DNA of 7,695 nucleotides from Prevotella sp. UBA5379. GTDB lineage: Bacteria; Bacteroidota; Bacteroidia; Bacteroidales; Bacteroidaceae. The notes under the pieces were generated by a model that saw only the letters and a list, made by a program, of their open reading frames with translations, ran no database searches and was not told the origin of the DNA. The DNA lies in NCBI GenBank assembly GCA_002409785.1, contig DHOX01000071.1:1-7695 (forward strand). The letters are read 5' to 3'. Below, piece by piece: positions 1-5,696 of this stretch. Positions within the stretch are counted from its first letter, which is position 1. Each line of letters starts with the position of its first letter. Both the position numbers and the translations under genes were made by a program.

Positions 1-34
1 AATGCACCATATCGGTCACAATTGACTATCGTCG

Positions 35-63
35 TAAGAATCAGTGACTATGATACTTTCTTA
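35..63. repeat. Weak inverted repeat TAAGAA/TTCTTA
   Basis: TAAGAA at 35-40 is complementary to TTCTTA at 58-63, and CG pairs at the base if one T is bulged. The loop is 17 nt. It is AT-rich and may be chance. It lies in the non-coding left end, in what would be the leader of a leftward transcript starting from the promoter-like site at 210-240. Confidence 0.25.
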
Positions 64-125
64 TCGTTAAAAACCAACAATATAATTTGAACTTAATTCT
101 TATTGGTCTTGATGAAAGGAATAAG

Positions 126-177
126 GGTGGATCTTTTTGCAACCTGTCTCACGATAGCTTGCAAAAAGAGAGCCACC
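126..177. repeat. Strong hairpin in the non-coding left end
   Basis: GGTGG (126-130) pairs with CCACC (173-177), and TCTTTTTGCAA (132-142) pairs perfectly with TTGCAAAAAGA (159-169). This gives 16 base pairs broken only by a 1x3 internal loop, closed by a 16-nt loop. The outer part is GC-rich and the inner part is A/T-rich. No uridine run follows on either strand, so it does not look like a standard intrinsic terminator. It could be a leader structure of a leftward transcript from the promoter-like site at 210-240, the 3' end of a gene lying left of the window, or an operator-like element. The structure is seen directly; the role is not known. Confidence 0.6.
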
Positions 178-205
178 AAATTTAATCTAATACTATAAAA
201 ACACG

Positions 206-237
206 TTGGCAAATATATGAATTTTGTTTTATATTTG
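206..237 (+). promoter_or_regulatory. Putative Bacteroidetes promoter, rightward
   Basis: TTG at 206-208, a 21-nt spacer and TATATTTG at 230-237 fit the primary sigma promoter pattern of Bacteroidetes (TTTG or TTG, 19-21 nt, TAnnTTTG). A transcript would start near 243-245 and run into the non-coding 245-383 segment, then antisense to the end of the DoxDA gene. No open reading frame of useful size lies downstream on this strand, so the product would be an untranslated RNA. The site is interleaved with an opposed promoter-like site at 210-240. Confidence 0.5.
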
Positions 238-240
238 CAA
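210..240 (-). promoter_or_regulatory. Putative Bacteroidetes promoter, leftward, overlapping its opposite
   Basis: On the minus strand, TTG (238-240), a 20-nt spacer and TATATTTG (210-217) again fit the Bacteroidetes consensus. It shares its DNA with the rightward site: GCAAATATA (209-217) and TATATTTGC (230-238) are perfect 9-nt inverted repeats with a 12-nt spacer. A transcript would start near 203 and run left through the 126-177 hairpin. The only nearby minus-strand ATG I see that could open a gene beyond the edge is at 8-10, which would give a leader of about 190 nt. Alternatively, the inverted repeat is mainly a protein-binding site and only one promoter is used. Confidence 0.4.
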
Positions 241-255
241 GTTCTTCAACGATAT

Positions 256-270
256 TTTGAAAATTTCAAA
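256..270. repeat. Perfect 7-1-7 palindrome, operator-like
   Basis: TTTGAAA (256-262) and TTTCAAA (264-270) are perfect inverted repeats around a single central A. The site lies just downstream of the predicted start of the rightward promoter (206-237), a place where a dimeric repressor could bind. The sequence is A/T-rich, so chance is possible, and no regulator is encoded in the window. Confidence 0.35.
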
Positions 271-280
271 CTTGACCGAT

Positions 281-385
281 GATTTAGTTTCCTCTTTCAG
301 GAGCGGAGTATTCCGATATGGGTAGGAGCCTGTGCTCTGCCTTCATGCTGTCTTTCCCAAAAAGGGCTCAAGAGGATGTTTAATC
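281..385 (+). ncRNA. Candidate structured RNA, family not recognised
   Basis: The ends of this 105-nt segment pair: 281-296 with 370-385 over 16 positions with two mismatches and two G-U pairs, including an unbroken CCTCTT/AAGAGG. GAGC (301-304) pairs with GCTC (366-369) and stacks on this helix. Inside are a GGA/TCC mini-hairpin (305-314), a longer arm around GAGC-CTGT-GCTC (about 317-347, with bulges), and CCC-A5-GGG (356-366). It is preceded by a promoter-like site at 206-237 and holds no plausible gene. The plus strand is preferred because of that promoter, but the same pairing could form in the 3' untranslated part of the DoxDA mRNA. It overlaps the DoxDA stop codon by 2 nt. It does not match the tmRNA, SRP or common riboswitch cores that I know. 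Confidence 0.35.
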
Positions 386-1400
386 AGTAGGTGATGGACT
401 GGGACCATTTGATCCCGCTTATGTCTGTGAGAACCAATTTGTAAGTTCCTCTTTTCAGGCTTGATAGTTCATGACTTTTTAGTGTCAATAGGGCCTTTCC
501 TCCTAAAGGAATAACCAGACTATGCTTCCCTGGTTTTACTTGTGCCAGATAGTAATTGTCAATATCCTCTTTGGGAAAATGGGACAGTTCCTGGCCATCC
601 TTGCTGAGAAGAATATGGCCAGCCGCATCCTGTAGTTGGATGCCGATGAGAAAAGCACCGTAGACGTCTACTCCTTCGACCCTAAATACTGTAAATGAAA
701 GTTGGTGGCTGTTCAGTCGGGCGTCGGATATTTCTACTACTGGTTTGACCGATTTGTTATGGAGCTTTCCCCATACGCCATTATGAAAGTATTGGTTGGT
801 AAACAGGGTCATTGAAAAAATGATAACTGTTCCCCAGATAGTGATATATTGAAGAGCCTTACCTTCAATGGGGAGTACTCCTGAACCCAGCCAACTGAAT
901 AGTCTGGACTGTGTTGCCGGAAAATGGTTCTGCAAAAACGTATCTAAGGAATATTTGCCTCCTCCGGTGAAGAATAAAGTAAACCCGGAAGCCATTCCGA
1001 GGATGCCGATCTGCCATTCATCCAGACAGGTCGTGCCCAACCATCCGGCTCCCAGTAATATCCCTGTAGCCAGAAGGAATACTCCGACACTCATGAGACG
1101 GGTCATGAAGCCGAGCATCATGCTCAGTCCCACGATAGCTTCAATAAGGGTGAAGATAATCATTGCCCAGAACAGAACATTGGGTGTGGATACCAGATAT
1201 TCGATGATGGGCTTGATCCCCAGTGCATTTGGCAGGAAATGATTGAATTTCTCTCCGATATAACCGGCGGTTTGAGGGTCTAATTTGTTTTCTAAAACGA
1301 GTCTTCGCCAGAAAGCTGAAAAATAAGTCCATCCGATGACTAGTCTTAAGGCCAGGGTGAACGTTCCCGAAAGGGAATATAATTGTGATAATTGTTTCAT
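384..1400 (-). CDS. DoxD-DoxA fusion membrane protein (thiosulfate:quinone oxidoreductase-like; DoxX superfamily)
   Basis: A protein of 338 aa. The N-terminal part (about residues 10-200) is a DoxD/DoxX-type membrane domain. Hydrophobic segments lie near 14-30, 75-95, 102-118, 129-146 and 183-200, with the family-like pieces GWTYFSAFWRRL (23-34), GTTCLDEWQIG (122-132) and TGGGKYSLD (145-153). The C-terminal part (about 205-338) resembles DoxA: NGVWGKLHNKSVKP followed by a beta-rich soluble domain. In Acidianus, DoxD and DoxA are separate subunits of a membrane thiosulfate:quinone oxidoreductase, which forms tetrathionate and reduces quinone. Here they are fused in one chain, and the substrate in this organism is inferred only. 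The ATG at 1398-1400 has an AT-rich upstream region without a Shine-Dalgarno sequence. No promoter motif lies directly upstream, so expression probably comes from the promoter at 1872-1902 through the small gene 1488-1829. Confidence 0.85.
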   Translation of the reverse strand: MKQLSQLYSLSGTFTLALRLVIGWTYFSAFWRRLVLENKLDPQTAGYIGEKFNHFLPNALGIKPIIEYLVSTPNVLFWAMIIFTLIEAIVGLSMMLGFMTRLMSVGVFLLATGILLGAGWLGTTCLDEWQIGILGMASGFTLFFTGGGKYSLDTFLQNHFPATQSRLFSWLGSGVLPIEGKALQYITIWGTVIIFSMTLFTNQYFHNGVWGKLHNKSVKPVVEISDARLNSHQLSFTVFRVEGVDVYGAFLIGIQLQDAAGHILLSKDGQELSHFPKEDIDNYYLAQVKPGKHSLVIPLGGKALLTLKSHELSSLKRGTYKLVLTDISGIKWSQSITY

Positions 1401-1443
1401 GAAAATTGAATTGTTAATGTAAAAATGATTGCAGAATAAATGG

Positions 1444-1466
1444 GGAGAGGTAATGATTACCTTTCC
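1444..1466. repeat. Intergenic hairpin between the small gene and DoxDA
   Basis: AGGTAAT (1448-1454) and ATTACCT (1456-1462) are perfect inverted repeats around one base, and GGAG/TTCC extends the stem to about 11 pairs (1444-1466). On the minus-strand RNA the extension has one A-C mismatch. It starts about 22 nt after the small gene's stop and lies about 44 nt before the DoxDA start. A short U-containing tract (CATTTATTC) follows on the minus strand but no true U-run. It could be a weak attenuator, an RNA processing or stability element that sets the ratio of the two products, or a protein-binding palindrome. Confidence 0.5.
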
Positions 1467-1487
1467 TGATAAGGCATGGAATGGACT

Positions 1488-1829
1488 TTAAATAATTATC
1501 TTTCGGAAGAGTAGAAAGAACGGAACATTTTCTGAAGTGTTCCCGGGGAATGAATAAAGGCGCGGGGAAAGTCCTTCTGCGCCCGATAGCACCATGAGAG
1601 GTTGTGAATGCAAGAAACAATGATCGGCTGAAAACTTATGCTGTTGACTTGTTCCCTTATTGGAAAAAGCGACCAGGCATGTTCTCGAACTTTTGTAGTT
1701 ATCAGTTTGATCTGTGGTATTTACAGGAATATTCAGGAATACCTTCATCTGGTGCTTCATCGGGCAGGAGAGGCATACCAATAAAGCTATTGGCAACAAG
1801 ATCAGACGTGAGATAATCCTTTTATGCAT
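1488..1829 (-). CDS. Small exported protein of unknown function upstream of DoxDA
   Basis: A protein of 113 aa that I do not recognise. It begins MHKRIISRLILLPIALL, a basic start followed by a hydrophobic core typical of a signal peptide, so it is probably exported. Cys19 and Cys22 (VCLSC) end the hydrophobic stretch, but neither forms a good lipobox, so lipoprotein status is doubtful. The rest is polar, with further cysteines at 51 and 71, and ends in a hydrophobic-basic tail (FFLLFRKIII). The frame stays open further upstream, to ATG codons at 1860-1862 and 1851-1853. I prefer the ATG at 1827-1829 because the promoter at 1872-1902 would start the transcript at about 1865, leaving a leader of about 36 nt, and because the signal peptide then starts at the N-terminus. 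It lies 87 nt before the DoxDA gene on the same strand, so an operon and a shared role are likely but not shown. Confidence 0.55.
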   Translation of the reverse strand: MHKRIISRLILLPIALLVCLSCPMKHQMKVFLNIPVNTTDQTDNYKSSRTCLVAFSNKGTSQQHKFSADHCFLHSQPLMVLSGAEGLSPRLYSFPGNTSENVPFFLLFRKIII

Positions 1830-1871
1830 GAGGTGAGAACTTGAAAAGTTCATATCAATCATTATGATTTA

Positions 1872-1902
1872 CAAATATAGTGCTTTTTCAATGGACTCCA
1901 AA
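1872..1902 (-). promoter_or_regulatory. Bacteroidetes promoter for the small gene and DoxDA
   Basis: On the minus strand, TTTG (1899-1902), a 19-nt spacer and TATATTTG (1872-1879) match the Bacteroidetes primary-sigma consensus at every fixed position. This is the clearest promoter in the window. The predicted start is near 1865, 36 nt before the preferred ATG of the small gene. The perfect palindrome at 1904-1918 sits one base upstream of the -33 element. Confidence 0.75.
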
Positions 1903-1903
1903 A

Positions 1904-1918
1904 TTTTATCGGATAAAA
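1904..1918. repeat. Perfect 7-1-7 palindrome abutting the -33 element
   Basis: TTTTATC (1904-1910) and GATAAAA (1912-1918) are perfect inverted repeats around one G. The site lies directly upstream of the TTTG at 1899-1902. This position suits an activator site or an UP-like A/T element for the operon that includes DoxDA. It also falls in the 3' untranslated part of dgt, where it could form a small hairpin, but no strong terminator is formed. Confidence 0.45.
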
Positions 1919-1990
1919 AAGACTTTAAGCGTATTCTGCCTGTAACTAGCAAACGAGAGGTACGCCATGCCCCGTATGGTAAGGGCAGGG

Positions 1991-3328
1991 TCAGACAATG
2001 GGCAAACTGATTCCGTTCACCTTTTGATAGAGGTCAAGAGCATAAACATCTGTCATGCCACTGATGTAATCAAGAACAGCCATAACCCGTTTTTCTATTT
2101 CCTGACTTTCAATGTCATACTGGCTGCTCACCCTCCGAAGGAGCTGGCGGGAGTAGAACTTGTCAGGGTTGACGACTGCACCGATGAAAACACGCATAAG
2201 CGTTTCCATGATCTTATAACCGGAGAGCTCAATATCCAGCACGGGTCTGCTGTTATAAATCTTCTGATACGAGATTTCCTGACATTGCTGATAAGCCTGT
2301 CTTTGTGGGTTCGGAATATTTTCTATGAGACTCCCCGTGAAAGTGCCTGCGAGCAGTTCGTCTTCATGTTTTACAAAAGTATCTACACAGGCCTTCTCCA
2401 GGGTGCCGATGGCGCAGGCCCTCATATAGACTACCTGTTCGTTCTCATCCGTGATCCCTTCCTTTTGGATTCTGAGAAGGATATGCTCACGGGTCTGTGG
2501 ATCAAAAAAATTCAAGAGGAGATCACGCGTTTCTTCATAGGAAAGAATCTTCAGTTTGTGGGAGTCTTCAATGTCCATGATCTCATAGCAGATGTCATCA
2601 GCAGCTTCTACAAGGTAAACGAGCGGATGACGGGCATAGCAGAGCGGATGGGCGGGTTTTGACTTACAGATAATTCCCAGTTCGGTAGCAATTTTCTGAT
2701 AGGTCTCTTTCTCGAAAGCGAAGAACCCGAATTTGCCGTGCATACCGGCGAGAGAACTCTCAAAGGGATATTTGACGACACTGGCGAGCATAGTGTAGGT
2801 CATATCAAAACCACCTGCACGACGGCCGATAAAACGATGCGTGAGGAGTCGGAAAGCATTTGCGTTACCTTCAAAATGAGTAATATCATTCCAGAAAGCA
2901 GAGTTTACTACAGACTGTAACTCCTTACCTTCGTTTTCTGTGAAGAAAGTCTGAATGGCTTTCTCCCCGGAGTGTCCGAAGGGGGGATTCCCCATGTCGT
3001 GTGCCAGACAGGCTGCCGAGATGATCGTTCCGATCTCTTCGAAAAGGGTTCCGCTGAGTTCCGGATGCTTCTTTTTCAATTGATGGCACACATCATTTCC
3101 CAGCGACTGGCCCAGGCTGGAGACTTCCAGGCTATGGGTCAACCGGTTGTGTACAAATACGGAACCTGGCAAAGGAAAAACCTGTGTCTTGTTTTGCAAC
3201 CTTCGAAAAGGTGCCGAATAAATCAGGCGGTCGTAGTCACGCTTGAATTCTGAACGATCATCGTGACGTTCGGCGTGTTGGTGCTCCTGCCCAAGTCGCT
3301 TGTTGGAAATCAGTTGTGTCCACTTCAT
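1991..3328 (-). CDS. dgt: Deoxyguanosinetriphosphate triphosphohydrolase (dGTPase, HD superfamily)
   Basis: A cytoplasmic enzyme that cleaves dGTP (or other dNTPs) to the nucleoside and triphosphate, tuning the dNTP pool. From ATG 3326-3328 it has 445 aa, usual for the family. The HD-domain metal ligands are visible: H65 in NRLTHS, H110-D111 in AHDMGNPPFGHSG, and Asp in EAADD (241-245). H119 and E122 match the spacing of the E. coli catalytic pair, and HFEGNANAFR (151-160) is the next conserved block. The N-terminus (DYDRLIYSAPFRRLQNKTQVF, 31-51) is typical. A GTG at 3371-3373 would add 15 residues that do not fit the family, so the ATG is preferred. It is divergent from dut. A possible -7 element ends only four bases before the ATG. 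Confidence 0.95.
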   Translation of the reverse strand: MKWTQLISNKRLGQEHQHAERHDDRSEFKRDYDRLIYSAPFRRLQNKTQVFPLPGSVFVHNRLTHSLEVSSLGQSLGNDVCHQLKKKHPELSGTLFEEIGTIISAACLAHDMGNPPFGHSGEKAIQTFFTENEGKELQSVVNSAFWNDITHFEGNANAFRLLTHRFIGRRAGGFDMTYTMLASVVKYPFESSLAGMHGKFGFFAFEKETYQKIATELGIICKSKPAHPLCYARHPLVYLVEAADDICYEIMDIEDSHKLKILSYEETRDLLLNFFDPQTREHILLRIQKEGITDENEQVVYMRACAIGTLEKACVDTFVKHEDELLAGTFTGSLIENIPNPQRQAYQQCQEISYQKIYNSRPVLDIELSGYKIMETLMRVFIGAVVNPDKFYSRQLLRRVSSQYDIESQEIEKRVMAVLDYISGMTDVYALDLYQKVNGISLPIV

Positions 3329-3332
3329 GTCG

Positions 3333-3340
3333 CAAAAGTA
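3333..3340 (-). promoter_or_regulatory. Possible dgt -7 element directly before the start codon
   Basis: TACTTTTG (minus strand) fits TAnnTTTG and is the only such match I find upstream of dgt. It ends four bases before the ATG, so if used, transcription would begin at or within a base or two of the start codon and give a leaderless mRNA. No good TTTG lies 19-21 nt further upstream. The -7 match alone is weak evidence. Confidence 0.35.
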
Positions 3341-3405
3341 ATGTAAAAATTCGATAAAAGTTATCTTTTTCACTTGAAAAATGCAGTTATGTGGGGGGAA
3401 TTCTG

Positions 3406-3413
3406 TATTTTTG
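3406..3413 (+). promoter_or_regulatory. Putative -7 element for dut and the downstream operon
   Basis: TATTTTTG fits TAnnTTTG and lies 25 nt before the dut ATG, giving a leader of about 19 nt. No clear TTTG is found 19-21 nt upstream; the nearest partial match is ATG at 3381-3383 with a 22-nt spacer. The position between divergent genes favours a real promoter, which would drive dut and probably the TPR, DUF4292 and EnvC-like genes. Confidence 0.5.
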
Positions 3414-3438
3414 CAACTAAAATGTACTTTAAAGAGGT

Positions 3439-3876
3439 ATGGTAGATATTAAAGTCGTAAACAAAGGGTGCCAGCAGTTGCCGGAATATGCGACGGCATT
3501 GAGTGCGGGGATGGATCTTCGCGCGGATATAAGAGAATCAGTTCTACTTCATCCTCTGGAGCGCAGGTTGATCCCTACCGGACTGTTCATCGCCCTTCCT
3601 GCCGGATTTGAAGCACAGATCCGCCCGCGTTCGGGATTAGCATTGAAGTATGGCGTCACAGTCTTGAACAGTCCGGGAACAGTGGATGCTGACTATCGGG
3701 GAGAGCTGAAAGTGTTACTGGTCAATTTCTCTCATGAGGATTTTGTGATCCATGGAGGTGAGCGCATTGCCCAGATGGTCATCGCACGTCATGAACAGGC
3801 TCGTCTCGTAGAAGTGGAAGATTTAGATCAGACAGAGAGGGGTACGGGTGGTTATGGCCATACAGGTGTGCAATAG
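3439..3876 (+). CDS. dut: Deoxyuridine 5'-triphosphate nucleotidohydrolase (dUTPase)
   Basis: Hydrolyses dUTP to dUMP and pyrophosphate, keeping uracil out of DNA and supplying dUMP for thymidylate synthesis. It has 145 aa, the normal size of a homotrimeric dUTPase subunit. All five motifs are present: AGMDLRA (23-29), PRSGLA (63-68), GTVDADYRGE (80-89, with the catalytic Asp83 and the uracil-contacting Tyr86), GERIAQM (107-113) and RGTGGYGHTG (134-143). Motif V has Tyr139 in place of the common stacking Phe and His141 where many families have Ser; both look conservative. An AAAGAGG sequence (3431-3437) resembles a Shine-Dalgarno but is only one base from the ATG, too close to work in the usual way. 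The TPR gene starts 38 nt after the stop. Confidence 0.97.
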   Translation: MVDIKVVNKGCQQLPEYATALSAGMDLRADIRESVLLHPLERRLIPTGLFIALPAGFEAQIRPRSGLALKYGVTVLNSPGTVDADYRGELKVLLVNFSHEDFVIHGGERIAQMVIARHEQARLVEVEDLDQTERGTGGYGHTGVQ

Positions 3877-3914
3877 GGATTATATTAACATAGGGGATAG
3901 GTTTGGGCTTGAAT

Positions 3915-5696
3915 ATGAAATATCGTTTATTCGTTGTTGTTGCAGCTATGCTGATGGTAGGAGCGACCTTGCAGGCCTCTCCTCGCAGAAATGAAAAAGT
4001 GGTTCCGACGGCCGTATCCAGACTTTCCCGGAATGACCAACTTCGTTTCGAGTATTTCTATGTTGAGGCAGCACGCCAACAGTCGGCGGGACACTATGAT
4101 GCTGCTTTTGACCTGCTCCAGCATGCTTTGTCAATTGATCCTGATGCTTCAGAGGTCTATTTCGGATTGTCGTCTTATTATTCGGCTATGAAAAACGATT
4201 CAGTAGGATTAATTTGCCTGGAGAAAGCGGCGAAGTTGAATCCTGCAAATACCACTTATATGGAAAGATTAGGTGAGTATTATATCGGAACGCAGAATTA
4301 TGATCGGGCTATCCGGACTTATGAGGATCTCTGGTCACATGATCATGATAATACAGATGCACTGAGTATCCTTTCCCAACTTTATCAGCAACAGAAAGAT
4401 TACCGCAAAGAGTTGGATGTCATCCGTCGTCTCGAACTTGAGGAGGGCACTTCCGAGCGTCTTACCCTTGCCAAGATGAGCGTCTATGATCAGATGAATG
4501 ATAAAAAACAGGCTTATAAGGAATTAAAATCGCTGGTGACGCACCATCCGAATGATGTGAATTACAAGACGATGCTGGGCAACTGGCTGATGCAGAATAA
4601 CCGGACGAAGGAAGCTTATGGCCTTTTCATGGATGTGCTGAAAGATGAACCGAATAATAATATGGCCCAGACCTCTTTGTATGATTATTATAATACCACT
4701 CATCAGGAAGCACAGGCACAGGTCTATCTTAACCGGCTTCTGATGAATAAGGATACTCCTGCGGAAACGAAGGGATTGCTGATGCGTGCTTACATCCAGA
4801 AAAATGAACACGAAGGGGGAGATTCTACTAAGGTCCTTGCACTGATGGACAGTGTCCTGGCTTACCCTCAGAAGGATGCAACTATTGCCCAGTTGAAAGC
4901 TGCTTATATGAGCATTAAGAAGATGCCCGAAGCTCAGGTTACCAAAGCTTTCATGAAGGTTCTGGAGATTGCACCGGATGATGCCTCTGCACGTCTGCAG
5001 GTTATCCAGAGCCTTTGGAACAGGAAAGATTATGATGGTGTCATCGCCTTATGCAAGCCAGCCCGGGAATATAATCCTGACGAAATGGCATTTTACTATT
5101 TTGACGGTCTTGCCCATTATCAGAAGAAGGATGATGATGCGGCGTTAGATGATTTCCGTCGTGGAGTATCTCAGATCAACTCCCAGAGTAATCCGGATAT
5201 GGTCTCTGATTTTTATGCTATTATGGGTGATATTCTTAATGCCAAAGGCCAGTATAAGGAAGCTTATGCAGCTTATGACAGTTGCCTGCAGTGGAAACCT
5301 GATAATGTTCCGTGTCTGAATAATTATGCTTATTACTTGAGCTTGCGGAAGATAAATTTAAAAAAAGCGGAGGAGATGAGCTATAAGACAGTGAAGGCTG
5401 AACCCAAGAATGCTACTTATCTGGATACCTACGCTTATATATTGTTCGTGGAAAAACGCTATTCGGAGGCTAAAATTTACATTGATCAGGCAATGGCTAA
5501 TATGGATTCAACTTCTACGAGTGAAGTTATTCCGGAACATGCCGGTGATATTTATGCTTTGTCGGGCAATATGGATAAGGCTGAGATGTATTGGAAACAG
5601 TCGTTGAAAATGGGGAATAAGAGTAAATGCCTTCAGCGTAAGATAAAATTGAGGAAATATATTAAAGATACAGATGAAAAGAATACTATTCATTAA
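3915..5696 (+). CDS. Exported tetratricopeptide-repeat protein
   Basis: A protein of 593 aa. Residues 1-21 (MKYRLFVVVAAMLMVGATLQA) are a signal peptide with a likely cleavage after A21, placing the protein in the periplasm or at the outer membrane. The rest is a nearly continuous alpha solenoid of about a dozen TPR-like units. Clear ones lie near 43-76 (GHYDAAFDLLQHALSIDPDA), 77-110, 113-146, 434-463 and 465-498, and a conserved end region EHAGDIYALSGNMDKAEMYW occupies 541-560. Such proteins are scaffolds for protein-protein contacts. No enzymatic domain is seen and the partner is unknown. An in-frame TTG at 3903 lies upstream, but the ATG at 3915-3917 starts exactly at the signal peptide. 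Its last 23 nt overlap the DUF4292 gene, so the two are probably translationally coupled. Confidence 0.9.
   Translation: MKYRLFVVVAAMLMVGATLQASPRRNEKVVPTAVSRLSRNDQLRFEYFYVEAARQQSAGHYDAAFDLLQHALSIDPDASEVYFGLSSYYSAMKNDSVGLICLEKAAKLNPANTTYMERLGEYYIGTQNYDRAIRTYEDLWSHDHDNTDALSILSQLYQQQKDYRKELDVIRRLELEEGTSERLTLAKMSVYDQMNDKKQAYKELKSLVTHHPNDVNYKTMLGNWLMQNNRTKEAYGLFMDVLKDEPNNNMAQTSLYDYYNTTHQEAQAQVYLNRLLMNKDTPAETKGLLMRAYIQKNEHEGGDSTKVLALMDSVLAYPQKDATIAQLKAAYMSIKKMPEAQVTKAFMKVLEIAPDDASARLQVIQSLWNRKDYDGVIALCKPAREYNPDEMAFYYFDGLAHYQKKDDDAALDDFRRGVSQINSQSNPDMVSDFYAIMGDILNAKGQYKEAYAAYDSCLQWKPDNVPCLNNYAYYLSLRKINLKKAEEMSYKTVKAEPKNATYLDTYAYILFVEKRYSEAKIYIDQAMANMDSTSTSEVIPEHAGDIYALSGNMDKAEMYWKQSLKMGNKSKCLQRKIKLRKYIKDTDEKNTIH

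Noticed and set aside
73..107. ACCAA/TTGGT inverted repeat in the left region
   Set aside because: Five pairs over a 25-nt loop in AT-rich sequence; consistent with chance.
177..184. Second minus-strand -7 match TAAATTTG
   Set aside because: No TTG or TTTG at 19-21 nt upstream, and it overlaps the hairpin base. The site at 210-240 is better.
318..383. 21-codon plus-strand reading frame (MGRSLCSAF...) inside the candidate RNA
   Set aside because: Very short, no ribosome-binding site or conserved feature, and its bases are explained by the hairpins. It was not called as a gene.
868..1242. 124-aa plus-strand frame opposite the DoxDA gene
   Set aside because: Antisense shadow of a well-supported membrane protein, with proline-rich low-information sequence and no promoter.
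1604..1816. 70-aa plus-strand frame opposite the small exported protein
   Set aside because: No upstream promoter or signal. The minus-strand frame has a consensus promoter and a signal peptide.
1968..1987. TGCCC/GGGCA inverted repeat just past the dgt stop as a terminator
   Set aside because: Only five pairs with a 10-nt loop and no U-run on the minus strand, so not a convincing terminator.
1967..2662. 231-aa plus-strand frame opposite dgt
   Set aside because: Long only because the antisense frame of dgt lacks stops. The dgt motifs on the other strand are unmistakable.
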